NCBI RefSeq assembly: GCF_937875145.1 | Contig: NZ_CALNCS010000111.1 | Location: 1-17,812, forward strand | DNA from: Alkalibaculum bacchi | GTDB taxonomy: Bacteria > Bacillota > Clostridia > Eubacteriales > Alkalibacteraceae | Direction: 5' to 3' | Length of the DNA: 17,812 nucleotides | Part shown: positions 1-8,115 of the stretch, one piece after another | How the letters are laid out: each line of letters starts with the position of its first letter | Numbering within the stretch: the stretch's first letter is position 1 | Translations under genes and position numbers: made by a program | The notes under the pieces: generated by a model | The model's input: only the letters and a program-made list of their open reading frames with translations | Told to the model about the DNA's origin: nothing | The model's database searches: none

Positions 1-27
1 CATAGGAAAGGAAATTTACATGACTAG
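1..27 (+). other. Possible C-terminal tail of an upstream gene
   Basis: Frame 1 is open from the window edge and stops with TAG at 25-27. A strong intrinsic terminator begins about 10 bases later, as expected for the end of a plus-strand transcription unit. Frame 2 is also open, to TAA at 41-43, so the frame is not certain. Only about eight codons are visible, too few to identify a product. Confidence 0.25.
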
Positions 28-36
28 TAAGTATGA

Positions 37-89
37 GATATAAGGGATGTATTACGAAGTATATGTAATCATCCCTTATATCTTTTTTT
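37..89 (+). terminator. Rho-independent terminator of an upstream plus-strand gene
   Basis: Arms at 37-55 and 65-82 pair over about 18 bp with one bulged base and a 9-base loop, followed at once by seven T on the plus strand. The minus strand has no T run after the stem, so it acts for a gene entering from the left. It may still impede transcripts of the Crp/Fnr gene coming from the right. Confidence 0.85.
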
Positions 90-102
90 GACTAGGTAAT
101 CT

Positions 103-753
103 TTAATCATCTAAGAATTCCATAAGCCCTTTGATATTAATGATTTCAATTTTTTTATAACCTGTACGAATCCATTTGTCTTTAAGAAATTTTCCCAATG
201 TTCTACTTACGGTAATTCGACTAACGCCAACAGTATTGCCAATATCTTCTTGAGTGCATGTAATCGTTCCATCTGTTCCTTGACTTCTGCTTAGTAGATA
301 TTCGGCGATTCTCTTTTCAGCAGACATAAAAGAAATATGGTCAATTTCTCTTGATAATCTGAGAACCTTTTTTGATAAAAGTTCAATCAGCTTCAGAGCA
401 AGGGAGGGATCTTCTTTAAAAAAATGTTCAATATCTTTTCTCGTAATGGTGATAATTTCACATTCTGTAATTGTTTTAGCTGTAGAAATTCTAGGATATC
501 CATCAAAAAAAGAAGCTTCACCAAATACTTCTCCAGCTCTATAATTGTTCAAGCCTTTCTCAGCCCCTTCTTGGGACATAACAAAGACTTCTACATTTCC
601 CTTTTTTAAAAAGTAAAAGTTTTCTGCTTTTTCTCCTTGACGATAGATAATACTATTCTTTTTATATAATTTTGCTTCTTTTCTATTAAAAGCCTCGAAT
701 AATTCTGTAGGCATATCAATTTTGTGATATACTAAGTACTCGTTTTCGTTCAA
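103..753 (-). CDS. Crp/Fnr-family transcriptional regulator
   Basis: A 216-residue DNA-binding regulator. Residues ~20-115 form a cyclic-nucleotide-type beta-roll with a phosphate-cassette-like stretch (GEVFGEASFF...PRIST, ~74-91). A long dimer helix follows (~116-140), then a winged helix-turn-helix (~165-212) with recognition helix VSRITVSRTLGKF (~177-189), close to the Crp type. There is no N-terminal cysteine cluster, so it is not an Fnr-type iron-sulfur oxygen sensor; the effector is unknown. The start is TTG (complement of 751-753), chosen because AAAGGAGG (complement of 763-770) lies nine bases upstream and no ATG fits. It is divergent from leuC, and a palindrome fitting this family lies between them, so it probably controls leuCD and perhaps itself. 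Family is certain, target is inferred. Confidence 0.93.
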   Translation of the reverse strand: MNENEYLVYHKIDMPTELFEAFNRKEAKLYKKNSIIYRQGEKAENFYFLKKGNVEVFVMSQEGAEKGLNNYRAGEVFGEASFFDGYPRISTAKTITECEIITITRKDIEHFFKEDPSLALKLIELLSKKVLRLSREIDHISFMSAEKRIAEYLLSRSQGTDGTITCTQEDIGNTVGVSRITVSRTLGKFLKDKWIRTGYKKIEIINIKGLMEFLDD

Positions 754-784
754 ATAAATATACCTCCTTTAAATTTATCTTAAT

Positions 785-800
785 TGTAACATTCTTTACA
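785..800. promoter_or_regulatory. Crp/Fnr-type operator TGTAA-N6-TTACA
   Basis: A perfect inverted repeat with the 5-6-5 layout typical of Crp-family sites lies between the divergent regulator gene and leuC. Its centre (792.5) is about 41.5 bases upstream of the start site predicted from the extended -10 at 819-827, the classical class II activator position, and it occupies the place of the missing -35 box. On the minus strand the repeat overlaps a TACAAT (complement of 783-788) that could be the regulator gene's own -10, so autoregulation is possible. Binding is inferred. Confidence 0.65.
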
Positions 801-818
801 TTCTTTTTCTATGTTTTC

Positions 819-827
819 TGGTATAAT
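819..827 (+). promoter_or_regulatory. Extended -10 promoter of leuCD
   Basis: TGGTATAAT gives a perfect TATAAT (822-827) with a TG extension. No good -35 exists at 16-18 bp spacing; the nearest TTTACA (795-800) is 21 bp away and is part of the operator. The expected transcript start is near 834, leaving a leader of about 78 bases before leuC. A strong -10 without a -35 suits an activator-dependent promoter. Confidence 0.7.
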
Positions 828-911
828 CTGCGGTATATTGATTAGAAAATAACTTTTAAGTGACCACTAAAAGACATAACACAATTTTAGATATAGAAAG
901 AGGAGAAGAAT

Positions 912-2198
912 ATGGGTAAGACCATTGCTGAAAAAATATTTGATGCTCACCGAGTAGCAGAGCCATTTCCTGATACACATGTATTAAAGTTAGACAGAGT
1001 TTTCTGTCATGAAATCACAACGCCTATTGCTATTACGGACTTAATGGCGCGGGGCATGGATAGGGTATTTGACCCTACAAAAATTAAAGCCGTTATCGAC
1101 CACGTTACTCCTGCAAAGGATTCGAAGACAGCAGAACAAGGCAAAATTTTAAGAGACTGGGCAAAAAGACACGATATAAAGGACTTTTTTGACATTGGAA
1201 AAAATGGCGTATGTCATGCTATATTCCCAGAAAAAGGATTTGTAAGACCAGGATACACTGTAATCATGGGGGATTCTCATACATGTACTCACGGTGCTTT
1301 TGGTGCTTTTGCAGCAGGTATTGGTACAACAGACCTTGAAGTAGGTATCTTAAAAGGAGTATGTGCTTTTCACTTCCCCAAAACGATTAAATTTGTCTTA
1401 AACGGTAAATTAAAACCGGGCGTATACGCTAAAGACGTGATTTTATTTATCATTAAAGAGTTAACTGTTAATGGTGCAACAAATATGGTTATTGAGTTTA
1501 CTGGCCCAATAGTAGATGAAATGAGTATGGAGTCTAGAATGACTCTTTGTAATATGGCCATTGAAGCAGGTGGAACAAGTGGTATCTGTTATCCAGATAG
1601 GACTACCGTAGAATATTTATGGGACTTTATCAAAGATGAATTTGACTCTAAGGAAGCTGCCTTAGAAGAGTATTCAAAATGGACCTCAGATTCAGATGCA
1701 GAATACGAAAAAATATATGAATACGACCTTTCCAACTTAGAACCTATGGTGACTTTTGGATACAAGCCAGATCAAGTAAAGAGCGTTAAAGAAATGGAAG
1801 GAACAAAAGTAGATCAAATTTACATAGGAAGCTGTACTAATGGACGTATCGAAGATCTTCGAATAGCAGCAGAAGTATTAAAAGGTAAAACAATCAGCGA
1901 CAATGTACGTGGTGTTGTAAGTCCTGCAACTCCAGCTGTCTACTCTAAGGCGTTAAAAGAGGGAATTATTGAAATTTTCCAAGATGCAGGTTTTTGCGTA
2001 ACAAATCCAACCTGTGGAGCTTGTTTAGGCATGAGCAACGGCGTCCTTGCAGAAGGAGAAGTATGTGCGTCTACTACAAATCGTAATTTCAACGGTAGAA
2101 TGGGTAAGGGCGGTATGGTACACCTTATGAGCCCTGCAAGTGCTGCAGCAACTGCAATTGAAGGAAAAATAGCAAACTCTGATTTATATCAGGTTTAG
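912..2198 (+). CDS. leuC: 3-isopropylmalate dehydratase large subunit (LeuC/HacA type)
   Basis: A 428-residue aconitase-superfamily large subunit that, with LeuD, interconverts 2- and 3-isopropylmalate in leucine synthesis. The [4Fe-4S] ligands are visible as C308 (GSCTNGR) and C368/C371 (PTCGACLG), and the active-site stretch GDSHTCTHGAFGAF is intact. The length matches the short LeuC2/HacA class of bacteria and archaea, in which the swivel domain is a separate protein. AGGAG lies six bases before the ATG; leuD follows after 16 bases. No leuA or leuB is nearby, so a related substrate (homoaconitate, dimethylmalate, methylated malate) cannot be excluded. The upstream promoter and operator suggest activation by the divergent Crp/Fnr protein. 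Confidence 0.9.
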   Translation: MGKTIAEKIFDAHRVAEPFPDTHVLKLDRVFCHEITTPIAITDLMARGMDRVFDPTKIKAVIDHVTPAKDSKTAEQGKILRDWAKRHDIKDFFDIGKNGVCHAIFPEKGFVRPGYTVIMGDSHTCTHGAFGAFAAGIGTTDLEVGILKGVCAFHFPKTIKFVLNGKLKPGVYAKDVILFIIKELTVNGATNMVIEFTGPIVDEMSMESRMTLCNMAIEAGGTSGICYPDRTTVEYLWDFIKDEFDSKEAALEEYSKWTSDSDAEYEKIYEYDLSNLEPMVTFGYKPDQVKSVKEMEGTKVDQIYIGSCTNGRIEDLRIAAEVLKGKTISDNVRGVVSPATPAVYSKALKEGIIEIFQDAGFCVTNPTCGACLGMSNGVLAEGEVCASTTNRNFNGRMGKGGMVHLMSPASAAATAIEGKIANSDLYQV

Positions 2199-2214
2199 TA
2201 GATGGAGGTAAAAA

Positions 2215-2736
2215 ATGAAGACATTTAGTGGGAGAGTACTATTTTTAGATAGAAGTGATATCAATACAGACGAAATCATACCTGCAAAATACCTTACTGA
2301 AATTACAAAAGAAGCTCTAAAACCTTATTTATTAGAGGATTTAGTTCTTCCTGGATTTACAAAAGAAGATACAGAAGGGAAAGCTATAATCATTACAAGA
2401 GAAAACTTTGGTTGTGGTTCTTCAAGAGAACATGCTCCATGGGCTCTTGAAGTCAATGGAATCAACGTAGTTATTGCAGAAAACTTTGCGCGAATCTTTA
2501 GGCAGAATATGTATAACTGTGGAATGCTAGCCATTGAACTTCCCAAAGAAAAGATTGATTACCTTTTTGAGACTTATGCAGGAAAAGATGTATCTATAGA
2601 AATCAATATTGATAGTGATAAAATCATTATAAGCTGTGATGGAAATGTAGAGAACATTGATTTTAAAATTGGTGGATTTGACAAGACCCTCGTCAAGGAA
2701 GGCGGTTGGGTAGGATACGCAGATAAGAATTATTAA
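2215..2736 (+). CDS. leuD: 3-isopropylmalate dehydratase small subunit (LeuD)
   Basis: A 173-residue swivel-domain partner of LeuC. The signature NFGCGSSREHA (residues 64-74) carries the substrate-contacting serines and arginine and is intact. The substrate loop near residue 26 reads YLTE. It lacks the arginine of the YLRT loop known from archaeal homoaconitase, which argues against homoaconitate, but the loop is not the textbook isopropylmalate form either. GGAGG lies six bases before the ATG. It is the last gene of a two-gene operon closed by the terminator at 2746-2780. Confidence 0.9.
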   Translation: MKTFSGRVLFLDRSDINTDEIIPAKYLTEITKEALKPYLLEDLVLPGFTKEDTEGKAIIITRENFGCGSSREHAPWALEVNGINVVIAENFARIFRQNMYNCGMLAIELPKEKIDYLFETYAGKDVSIEINIDSDKIIISCDGNVENIDFKIGGFDKTLVKEGGWVGYADKNY

Positions 2737-2745
2737 AATATTTTT

Positions 2746-2780
2746 AAAGCCTATAAACAATTTGTTTATAGGCTTTTTTT
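2746..2780 (+). terminator. Rho-independent terminator after leuD
   Basis: A 13-bp stem (2746-2758 with 2764-2776), five-base loop and T run to 2780, starting ten bases after the leuD stop. It separates leuCD from the prkA operon. Confidence 0.92.
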
Positions 2781-2874
2781 GGGTGCGATGGGCATGGACG
2801 CAATCTAATTAAGAATGAACAATGGAAAAAGAACAAATAATGACTTTTTAGTTTTAGATATGTTTTCTTAAGAA

Positions 2875-2880
2875 TATAAT
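2875..2880 (+). promoter_or_regulatory. Putative -10 element of the prkA operon
   Basis: A TATAAT lies 43 bases before the prkA start. No convincing -35 is found at 16-18 bp, and the AT-rich stretch 2852-2874 could hold an alternative sigma site (homologous operons are often sporulation- or stress-controlled). I cannot decide the sigma factor. Confidence 0.4.
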
Positions 2881-2922
2881 GTACTATTAACGTTTTTTAT
2901 AGAAATAAGGAGGAGAGGTATC

Positions 2923-4845
2923 ATGAACTTTCAGACGTTATTTAATAAAGATAGAGCAACGAGTAACAAGGAAGAATTTGAAGGTACCTTAGTAGAATAT
3001 CTTGAAATTCTAAAGGAAAAACCAGACCTTGCAAAATTATCTCACAAAAGAATGTATAACGCTATTATGGAAAAAGGATATGAAGTGATTAAGCCGGAAG
3101 ATGATGCGCGAGTTCGCAAGATACACGGAAATCAAATAATACGCAGATACAATTTTTTTAAAAACAACTTTTTTGGTATTGACAAAACCATTATGAAAAT
3201 CATGAACTATTTTAGTTCAGCTGCTATGAAAGGTGAGGAGGCAAGACAAGTATTATACCTTGTAGGGCCAGTAGGGTCAGGAAAATCATCCCTTGTAGAA
3301 GCCCTAAAAATAGCTTTAGAAGATTGTCAACCTATCTATGCACTTAAAGGATGCCCTATGAGAGAAGAGCCTTTACATCTCATACCAAAGCATTTAAGAA
3401 AAGAAATAGAGGAAATTCTCGGAATTCCCATTGAAGGAGATTTATGCCCAATTTGCAGGTATCGATTAAAGGAAGAATATCATGGAGAGTATGAAAAAAT
3501 CCCAGTAGTTCGTACAGATTTTTCCATAAGATCTAGAAAAGGAATAGGCGTAGTACCTCCTGTTGATCCAAATAATCAGGATACGTCTGTGCTTATGGGC
3601 AGTGTAGATATTTCAAAATTAGACTTATATCCTGAAGATGACCCACGAGCATTATCCTTAAATGGTGCCTTTAATGTGGGAAATAGAGGGATTGTAGAAT
3701 TTATTGAAGTATTTAAGAATGACGTAGAATACCTCCATACCATTATAACGGCAACTCAAGAAAAATCCATTCCATCTCCTGGTAAAGGCTCAATGATCTA
3801 TTTTGATGGGATCATTCTTGCCCATTCTAATGAATCAGAATGGAATCGATTTAAATCAGATCATACGAATGAGGCTATTTTAGATCGAATTGTAAAAGTA
3901 GAAGTACCTTATTGCCTTGAATTAAATGAAGAATTAAAAATCTACCAAAAAATGCTAAAGACAAGTACTTTTGATGCTCATATTGCTCCTCACACCGTGG
4001 AAATCGCTTCTATGTTTGCTATACTAACTCGTTTAGAGCCATCGGCTAAAGTAGATCCATTGACAAAATTAAAAATCTACAATGGGGCACAAATTGTAGA
4101 GCAAGGTACAACTGTTCGCATTGATATTACAGAATTAAAAGAAGAAGCAGGAACAAGAGAGGGATTATCAGGAGCATCCACTAGGTTTACCATCAAAGCA
4201 ATTGATAATGCTATCGCTAATTCTGAAACGGGGTGTATTAATCCATTAAGTGTCTTAGAGGCATTAATTTATTCTGTAAAAGAAATGGATATCAGCGAAG
4301 ACGAAAAAAAGAGGTATTTAAACTTTCTGCAAGATACCATTCGCAAAGAGTACAATAAAACATTAGAAAAAGAAATCACAAAAGCTTTTATACATAGTTT
4401 TAGAGAACAAGCAGAAAGCTTATTTAATAATTATCTAGATCATGCAGAAGCATTTTTGAATCAATCAAAACTCAAAGATACGGCAACTGGAGAACTGTTG
4501 CAACCTGATGAGATCTTTATGAGATCCATTGAAGAACATATAGGGGTATCTGAAAGCTCTGCTAAAGGCTTTCGGCAAGATGTGACGTCATATATGTTTT
4601 ACCTTATAAGGAAGGGTAGCAAAATGAATTATACCTGCTACGAGCCTTTGAAAGATGCGGTGGAGAGAAAACTGACCACATCTGTAAGGGAATTATCTCG
4701 TATCATTACAAAGACGAAAGTTCGAGATGAAGAACAAGACAAAAAGTATAATGCGATGGTTCAAGAGCTAAAGGGAAATGGATACTGTGACCATTGCTGT
4801 GACGTAATACTTAAATATGCAGCGAATAACCTATGGAAGGATTAA
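2923..4845 (+). CDS. prkA: PrkA/YeaG-family AAA+ serine protein kinase
   Basis: A 640-residue cytoplasmic PrkA-family protein, the usual length. The N-terminal AAA+ domain has Walker A GPVGSGKSS (115-123). After it comes a metal-like pair C175-x2-C178 (CPIC), then family landmarks such as GNRGIVEFIEVFKN and IDGIILAHSNESEW-like sequence. The C-terminal kinase-like region ends in C622/C625/C626. PrkA and E. coli YeaG phosphorylate proteins under stress or sporulation; homologues have also been linked to AAA-type protease activity, so the substrate is open. AAGGAGG lies nine bases before the ATG. It is the first gene of the conserved prkA-yhbH-spoVR set and closely precedes yhbH. Confidence 0.95.
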   Translation: MNFQTLFNKDRATSNKEEFEGTLVEYLEILKEKPDLAKLSHKRMYNAIMEKGYEVIKPEDDARVRKIHGNQIIRRYNFFKNNFFGIDKTIMKIMNYFSSAAMKGEEARQVLYLVGPVGSGKSSLVEALKIALEDCQPIYALKGCPMREEPLHLIPKHLRKEIEEILGIPIEGDLCPICRYRLKEEYHGEYEKIPVVRTDFSIRSRKGIGVVPPVDPNNQDTSVLMGSVDISKLDLYPEDDPRALSLNGAFNVGNRGIVEFIEVFKNDVEYLHTIITATQEKSIPSPGKGSMIYFDGIILAHSNESEWNRFKSDHTNEAILDRIVKVEVPYCLELNEELKIYQKMLKTSTFDAHIAPHTVEIASMFAILTRLEPSAKVDPLTKLKIYNGAQIVEQGTTVRIDITELKEEAGTREGLSGASTRFTIKAIDNAIANSETGCINPLSVLEALIYSVKEMDISEDEKKRYLNFLQDTIRKEYNKTLEKEITKAFIHSFREQAESLFNNYLDHAEAFLNQSKLKDTATGELLQPDEIFMRSIEEHIGVSESSAKGFRQDVTSYMFYLIRKGSKMNYTCYEPLKDAVERKLTTSVRELSRIITKTKVRDEEQDKKYNAMVQELKGNGYCDHCCDVILKYAANNLWKD

Positions 4846-4849
4846 AGCC

Positions 4850-6022
4850 ATGGCGACATTTAGGGATTTTAAGCCATTTAATACGGATAGATCAGCAGAA
4901 GATCGACGTCGTCATCGTCATCTTGTAGAGGATTCAATAAAGAAGAATCTCCCCGATATTATAGCAGAGGAAGGGATCATTGGAGGAAATGGTAATAAAA
5001 AGTTTAAAGTGCCTATACGAGGTTTAAAGGAATATCAGTTTATATATGGAAAGAATTCACCTAGTATTGCTAGTGGTGATGGAACAGAAAAAAGGGGAGA
5101 CAAAGTAGGAGAGGATTCTTCAAATCAAATAGAAGGCAAGGGGAATAATGGGGCAGGAAATAGCGAGGGTGAGGACATCTACGAAACGGAGCTTACCATT
5201 GAAGAAATTGTGGACTATTTGTTTGAGGATTTAGATTTACCCTATTTAGATAAGAAAAGGTTTTCAGAAGTGGTAACAGACCATTCGAGAAAAAAATCAG
5301 GATATCAGAGAAAGGGCATACCTCCAAGATTGGCAAAAAAACGAACGGTTATTCAAAAATTAATGAGAAAGCAATCTATGAAAAGGCTTTTAAAGGAAGA
5401 AGGCATAGAGGAAGATATAGGAAGATTTCCATTTAAAGAAGATGATATCCGATATCACAGAATAAAGGAGACAAAAAGAAAAGAATCCAATGCAGTCATT
5501 ATTTGTATCATGGATACTTCTGGCTCTATGGATATAACGAGAAAATATTTAGCTCGGTCTTTTTACTTTTTATTGTATCAATTTGTAAAGATGAAATACG
5601 TCAATGTGGAAGTAGTTTTTATATCTCATTCGACAGTAGCAAAATTAGTTACTGAAAAAGAATTTTTTCATAAAGTAGAGTCTGGGGGAACGTATATATC
5701 CTCTGGCTATGAAATGGCACTTCACGTAATTAAAGAAAAGTATAATCCTAAGCGTTGGAATATTTATGCTTTTCATGCTAGTGACGGAGATAACTGGTCA
5801 GAAGATAATGAAAAAGCCATAGAAACTGCAAATGAACTTTGCCACCTTTGTAATATGTTTGGATACATAGAGATTATGCCTTATTTCTTCAATGGCACCA
5901 TTCAAAAATTATTATTAGAGAGAGTTCAGCATGAACGGTTTGTAACCCAATCCATTCTAAGAAAAGAGGAAGTATGGCAGGTTTTTAAAAATATATTAAA
6001 AATGGACATAAAAGAGGGTTAA
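4850..6022 (+). CDS. yhbH: YhbH/YeaH (DUF444) VWA-domain protein
   Basis: A 390-residue partner of the PrkA kinase. The N-terminus (MATFRDFKPF...EDRRRHRHLV) is typical of the family. A Gly/Asn/Ser-rich linker lies at ~75-115, and a von Willebrand A-like domain follows with MIDAS motif DTSGS at 222-226, a later GGTYISSGYE, and an Asp-rich FHASDGDNW segment. An ATG at 4817 is in frame but would overlap prkA and add 11 atypical residues; the ATG at 4850 has AAGG nine bases upstream and gives the family N-terminus. It lies four bases after prkA and three before spoVR. In E. coli YeaG and YeaH act together in nutrient-stress survival; the biochemical role is unknown. Confidence 0.93.
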   Translation: MATFRDFKPFNTDRSAEDRRRHRHLVEDSIKKNLPDIIAEEGIIGGNGNKKFKVPIRGLKEYQFIYGKNSPSIASGDGTEKRGDKVGEDSSNQIEGKGNNGAGNSEGEDIYETELTIEEIVDYLFEDLDLPYLDKKRFSEVVTDHSRKKSGYQRKGIPPRLAKKRTVIQKLMRKQSMKRLLKEEGIEEDIGRFPFKEDDIRYHRIKETKRKESNAVIICIMDTSGSMDITRKYLARSFYFLLYQFVKMKYVNVEVVFISHSTVAKLVTEKEFFHKVESGGTYISSGYEMALHVIKEKYNPKRWNIYAFHASDGDNWSEDNEKAIETANELCHLCNMFGYIEIMPYFFNGTIQKLLLERVQHERFVTQSILRKEEVWQVFKNILKMDIKEG

Positions 6023-6025
6023 GTT

Positions 6026-7393
6026 ATGGATTATACGATAAATGATTTAGAAAAATGGAATGACAAGATCGAAATTATTGCTAAGGAATCTGATTTAGAC
6101 TATTATCCTCAAGAGTTTGAAATTGTCAATTTTAATGAGATGATTGCCTATGAGGCTTACTCAGGTATGCCATCAAGGTACCCTCACTGGAGCTTTGGAA
6201 AATCCTTTGAGAAGACAAAGACATTGCATAAATATAATTTGACTGGTCTTCCTTATGAGATGGTCATAAACTCAGATCCTTGTATTGCTTATCTTATGAA
6301 TGATAATACTTTACTTCTTCAGATATTAACCATGGCTCATGTGTATGGGCATAATGATTTTTTTAAGAATAATCGATTATTTAAGGAGGGTACGAAGGCC
6401 TATAATACTTTAGAGATGTTTAAAAATCATGGAATGATGATACGAAATTACATCAATGATCCAAGTATTGGTTATGATAATGTGGAAAAGATGCTTAATG
6501 CAGCACATTCTATTCGATTTCAAGTTTCTAGGACAATGGGGCAAAAAAGAAAAGAGAATCACATCTTGAGACAAGAGATGATTGATGATTACAAAGAAAG
6601 TAGCACTCACTATAGTATCTTAGAGCCTAGAGTAGAAGTAGAACCACCTGATTTTAATAAAATCCCATTACAATCTGAAGACAATATACTGTATTTTATT
6701 AGCGTATATAGTGATTTAGAGGATTGGCAAAAGAATATTATTAATATTGTACGTGAAGAATCCCAGTATTTTGCACCTCAAATAGAAACAAAGATCATGA
6801 ACGAAGGTTGGGCTAGTTACTGGCATTATAATATACTTAAGAAATTACAATTACCTCCACCCCTTCACCTAGAGTTTATAAAGCGTCACAATGATGTAGT
6901 AAGGCCAATTTTAGGTGGCTTAAATCCTTATCATTTAGGTTTTGAAATCTTTTGTGATCTTAAAGAGAGATATGGAGAGGAAAAAATATTTAAGGTGCGA
7001 GAATTCGATCGGGATGCATCTTTTATTAGGCGTTACTTAACACGAGAAACTTGTCAAAAACTGAATCTATTTGAATATTGCAAGCAAGGGTATGAGTATA
7101 TTGTAAAAGAAGTAGCCGATGAAGATGGCTGGGAAGTTATCCGAAATGCTCTAGCGGACTCAGCGGGCATGGGTAGCGTTCCTTATATAAGAGTTATGGA
7201 TATGTCTAAAAAAGAGAAAATACTGACCTTAGAGCACGTTTATGACGGAAGAGAATTACATGCAAAATATTTAGAGGAAACATTAAGATATATCCAAGAT
7301 TTGTGGGGACGCAAAGTTATATTAAAGACAAAGCTTAGAGATCGTTTTGTCAATATAGTCTGCGATGAGCAAAAAAACATAAAACTTCTTTAA
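6026..7393 (+). CDS. spoVR: SpoVR-family protein
   Basis: A 455-residue SpoVR/YcgB-family protein, near the length of B. subtilis SpoVR (needed for proper spore cortex). It begins with the family N-terminus and contains H105-x3-H109 (HVYGHNDFF) and N259-EGWASYWH (H267), a His/Glu pattern that could bind metal; this is my observation, not an established activity. The family region LNPYHLGFEIFCDLKERYG is also present. It starts three bases after yhbH with GAGGG upstream, so it is transcribed with the kinase genes. These three genes occur together in many bacteria, including non-sporeformers, suggesting a shared stress function. Confidence 0.94.
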   Translation: MDYTINDLEKWNDKIEIIAKESDLDYYPQEFEIVNFNEMIAYEAYSGMPSRYPHWSFGKSFEKTKTLHKYNLTGLPYEMVINSDPCIAYLMNDNTLLLQILTMAHVYGHNDFFKNNRLFKEGTKAYNTLEMFKNHGMMIRNYINDPSIGYDNVEKMLNAAHSIRFQVSRTMGQKRKENHILRQEMIDDYKESSTHYSILEPRVEVEPPDFNKIPLQSEDNILYFISVYSDLEDWQKNIINIVREESQYFAPQIETKIMNEGWASYWHYNILKKLQLPPPLHLEFIKRHNDVVRPILGGLNPYHLGFEIFCDLKERYGEEKIFKVREFDRDASFIRRYLTRETCQKLNLFEYCKQGYEYIVKEVADEDGWEVIRNALADSAGMGSVPYIRVMDMSKKEKILTLEHVYDGRELHAKYLEETLRYIQDLWGRKVILKTKLRDRFVNIVCDEQKNIKLL

Positions 7394-7409
7394 AGGGAGG
7401 GTTTTATAA

Positions 7410-7472
7410 ATGATTACCTTTGATACTTTTATTCCTTATGAATGCAATACATACATTAGACCCCCTAATTAG
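7410..7472 (+). CDS. Possible 20-residue peptide after spoVR
   Basis: An ATG has a very good ribosome site (AAGGGAGGG, 7393-7401) eight bases upstream. Twenty codons follow, with TAG at 7470-7472 exactly in the centre of the 40-bp palindrome. The peptide MITFDTFIPYECNTYIRPPN resembles nothing I know. It may be a leader-type peptide whose translation disturbs the hairpin, or a chance frame beside an orphan ribosome site. Confidence 0.25.
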   Translation: MITFDTFIPYECNTYIRPPN

Positions 7473-7488
7473 GGGGTCTAATGTATGT
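7449..7488. repeat. Perfect 40-bp palindrome without a T tract
   Basis: Two 20-base arms (7449-7468 and 7469-7488) are exact reverse complements, centred on AATT, with a five-GC core. There is no T run on either side, so it is not a standard intrinsic terminator. It could stabilise the 3' end of the prkA-yhbH-spoVR mRNA, terminate with a factor, or be a protein-binding or insertion-derived palindrome. Confidence 0.8.
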
Positions 7489-7500
7489 CATAAAGAAAAA

Positions 7501-7514
7501 TGAGAGCGCTCTAT
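7501..7514 (+). promoter_or_regulatory. cre-like site upstream of the MATE remnant
   Basis: TGAGAGCGCTCTAT matches the CcpA catabolite site pattern TGWNANCGNTNWCA except at the last two bases, and its core AGAGCGCTCT is a 10-bp palindrome. It lies 22 bases before the MATE remnant start. A chance match is possible. Confidence 0.3.
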
Positions 7515-7535
7515 TGTTATTATACGGAGGTTTAA

Positions 7536-8108
7536 ATGACGAAGATTACACAGCTAGTAGGAAGTATTTTCGATGACAAAAATTTTTACCGCAAAATAGC
7601 AATGATCGCCTCACCAATTATTATTCAGAATCTAATATCCTCTCTATTAAATATGATGGATACGGTAATGATAGGAAAATTAGGCGAACTAGAGATTGCA
7701 GCAGTAGGGATTGCAAATCAGTATTTTTTCTTTTTTAATATGATTCTTATTGGATTGTGTGGAGGATGTAGTGTGTTTATTTCTTAATATTGGGGTAAAC
7801 GAGATGAGAAAAACATAAAAAAGATACTAGGAATTGGTTTTTTATCTGGCGCACCTGCTTTAGGTGTTGAAGGAGCTGTTCTAGCTACTGTAATAGCTAG
7901 AGTTGTTGAGGCGATTTTTTTATTGATCTCTGTTTATTTAAGTAAAGGTGTATTAGTAGCATCTTTGAAAGAATTGACGGATTACTCTTTTGATTTTGTG
8001 AAAGTTGAATTTCAGCTTTCAGAATTCCGTATTCCGCTTTCCGCGAAAGAAGAACCTTCTATACGCAATAAAAAAACACCTAAGAAAATTTCAGGTGTTT
8101 TAACGTAG
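7536..8108 (+). pseudogene. Decayed MATE-family efflux transporter
   Basis: The frame starts well (GGAGG five bases before ATG) and encodes a typical MATE N-terminus with TM1 and TM2 (IIIQNLISSLLNMMDTVMIG). Codon 84 is TAA (7785-7787) where the family expects the Q of SQYWG, a single C-to-T change from CAA. The same frame then continues (YWGKRDEKNIKKILGIGF) but jumps directly to a TM6-like stretch (PALGVEGAVLATVIARVVEA), so roughly 90 codons are deleted. Family likeness ends near 8012; the last ~30 codons to TAG at 8106-8108 are unrelated, with a locally higher GC content. A full MATE pump has about 450 residues, so this is non-functional. Confidence 0.88.
8070..8101 (-). terminator. Rho-independent terminator of the split-barrel gene
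   Basis: Read on the minus strand, AACACCT (complement of 8093-8099) pairs with AGGTGTT (complement of 8075-8081) and is followed by a run of seven T. It begins about 15 bases past the stop of the minus-strand gene at 8116-8508. On the plus strand the stem ends in only four T, so it is weaker for the MATE remnant. Confidence 0.8.
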
Positions 8109-8115
8109 AATTTAT

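Noticed and set aside
853..873. Leader hairpin or riboswitch before leuC
   Set aside because: Only a short imperfect stem with a tiny loop and no T tract; the leader of about 78 bases is too short for a T-box.
4817..4849. Longer N-terminus for the VWA protein
   Set aside because: It overlaps prkA and adds residues not typical of the family; the ATG at 4850 has a better ribosome site.
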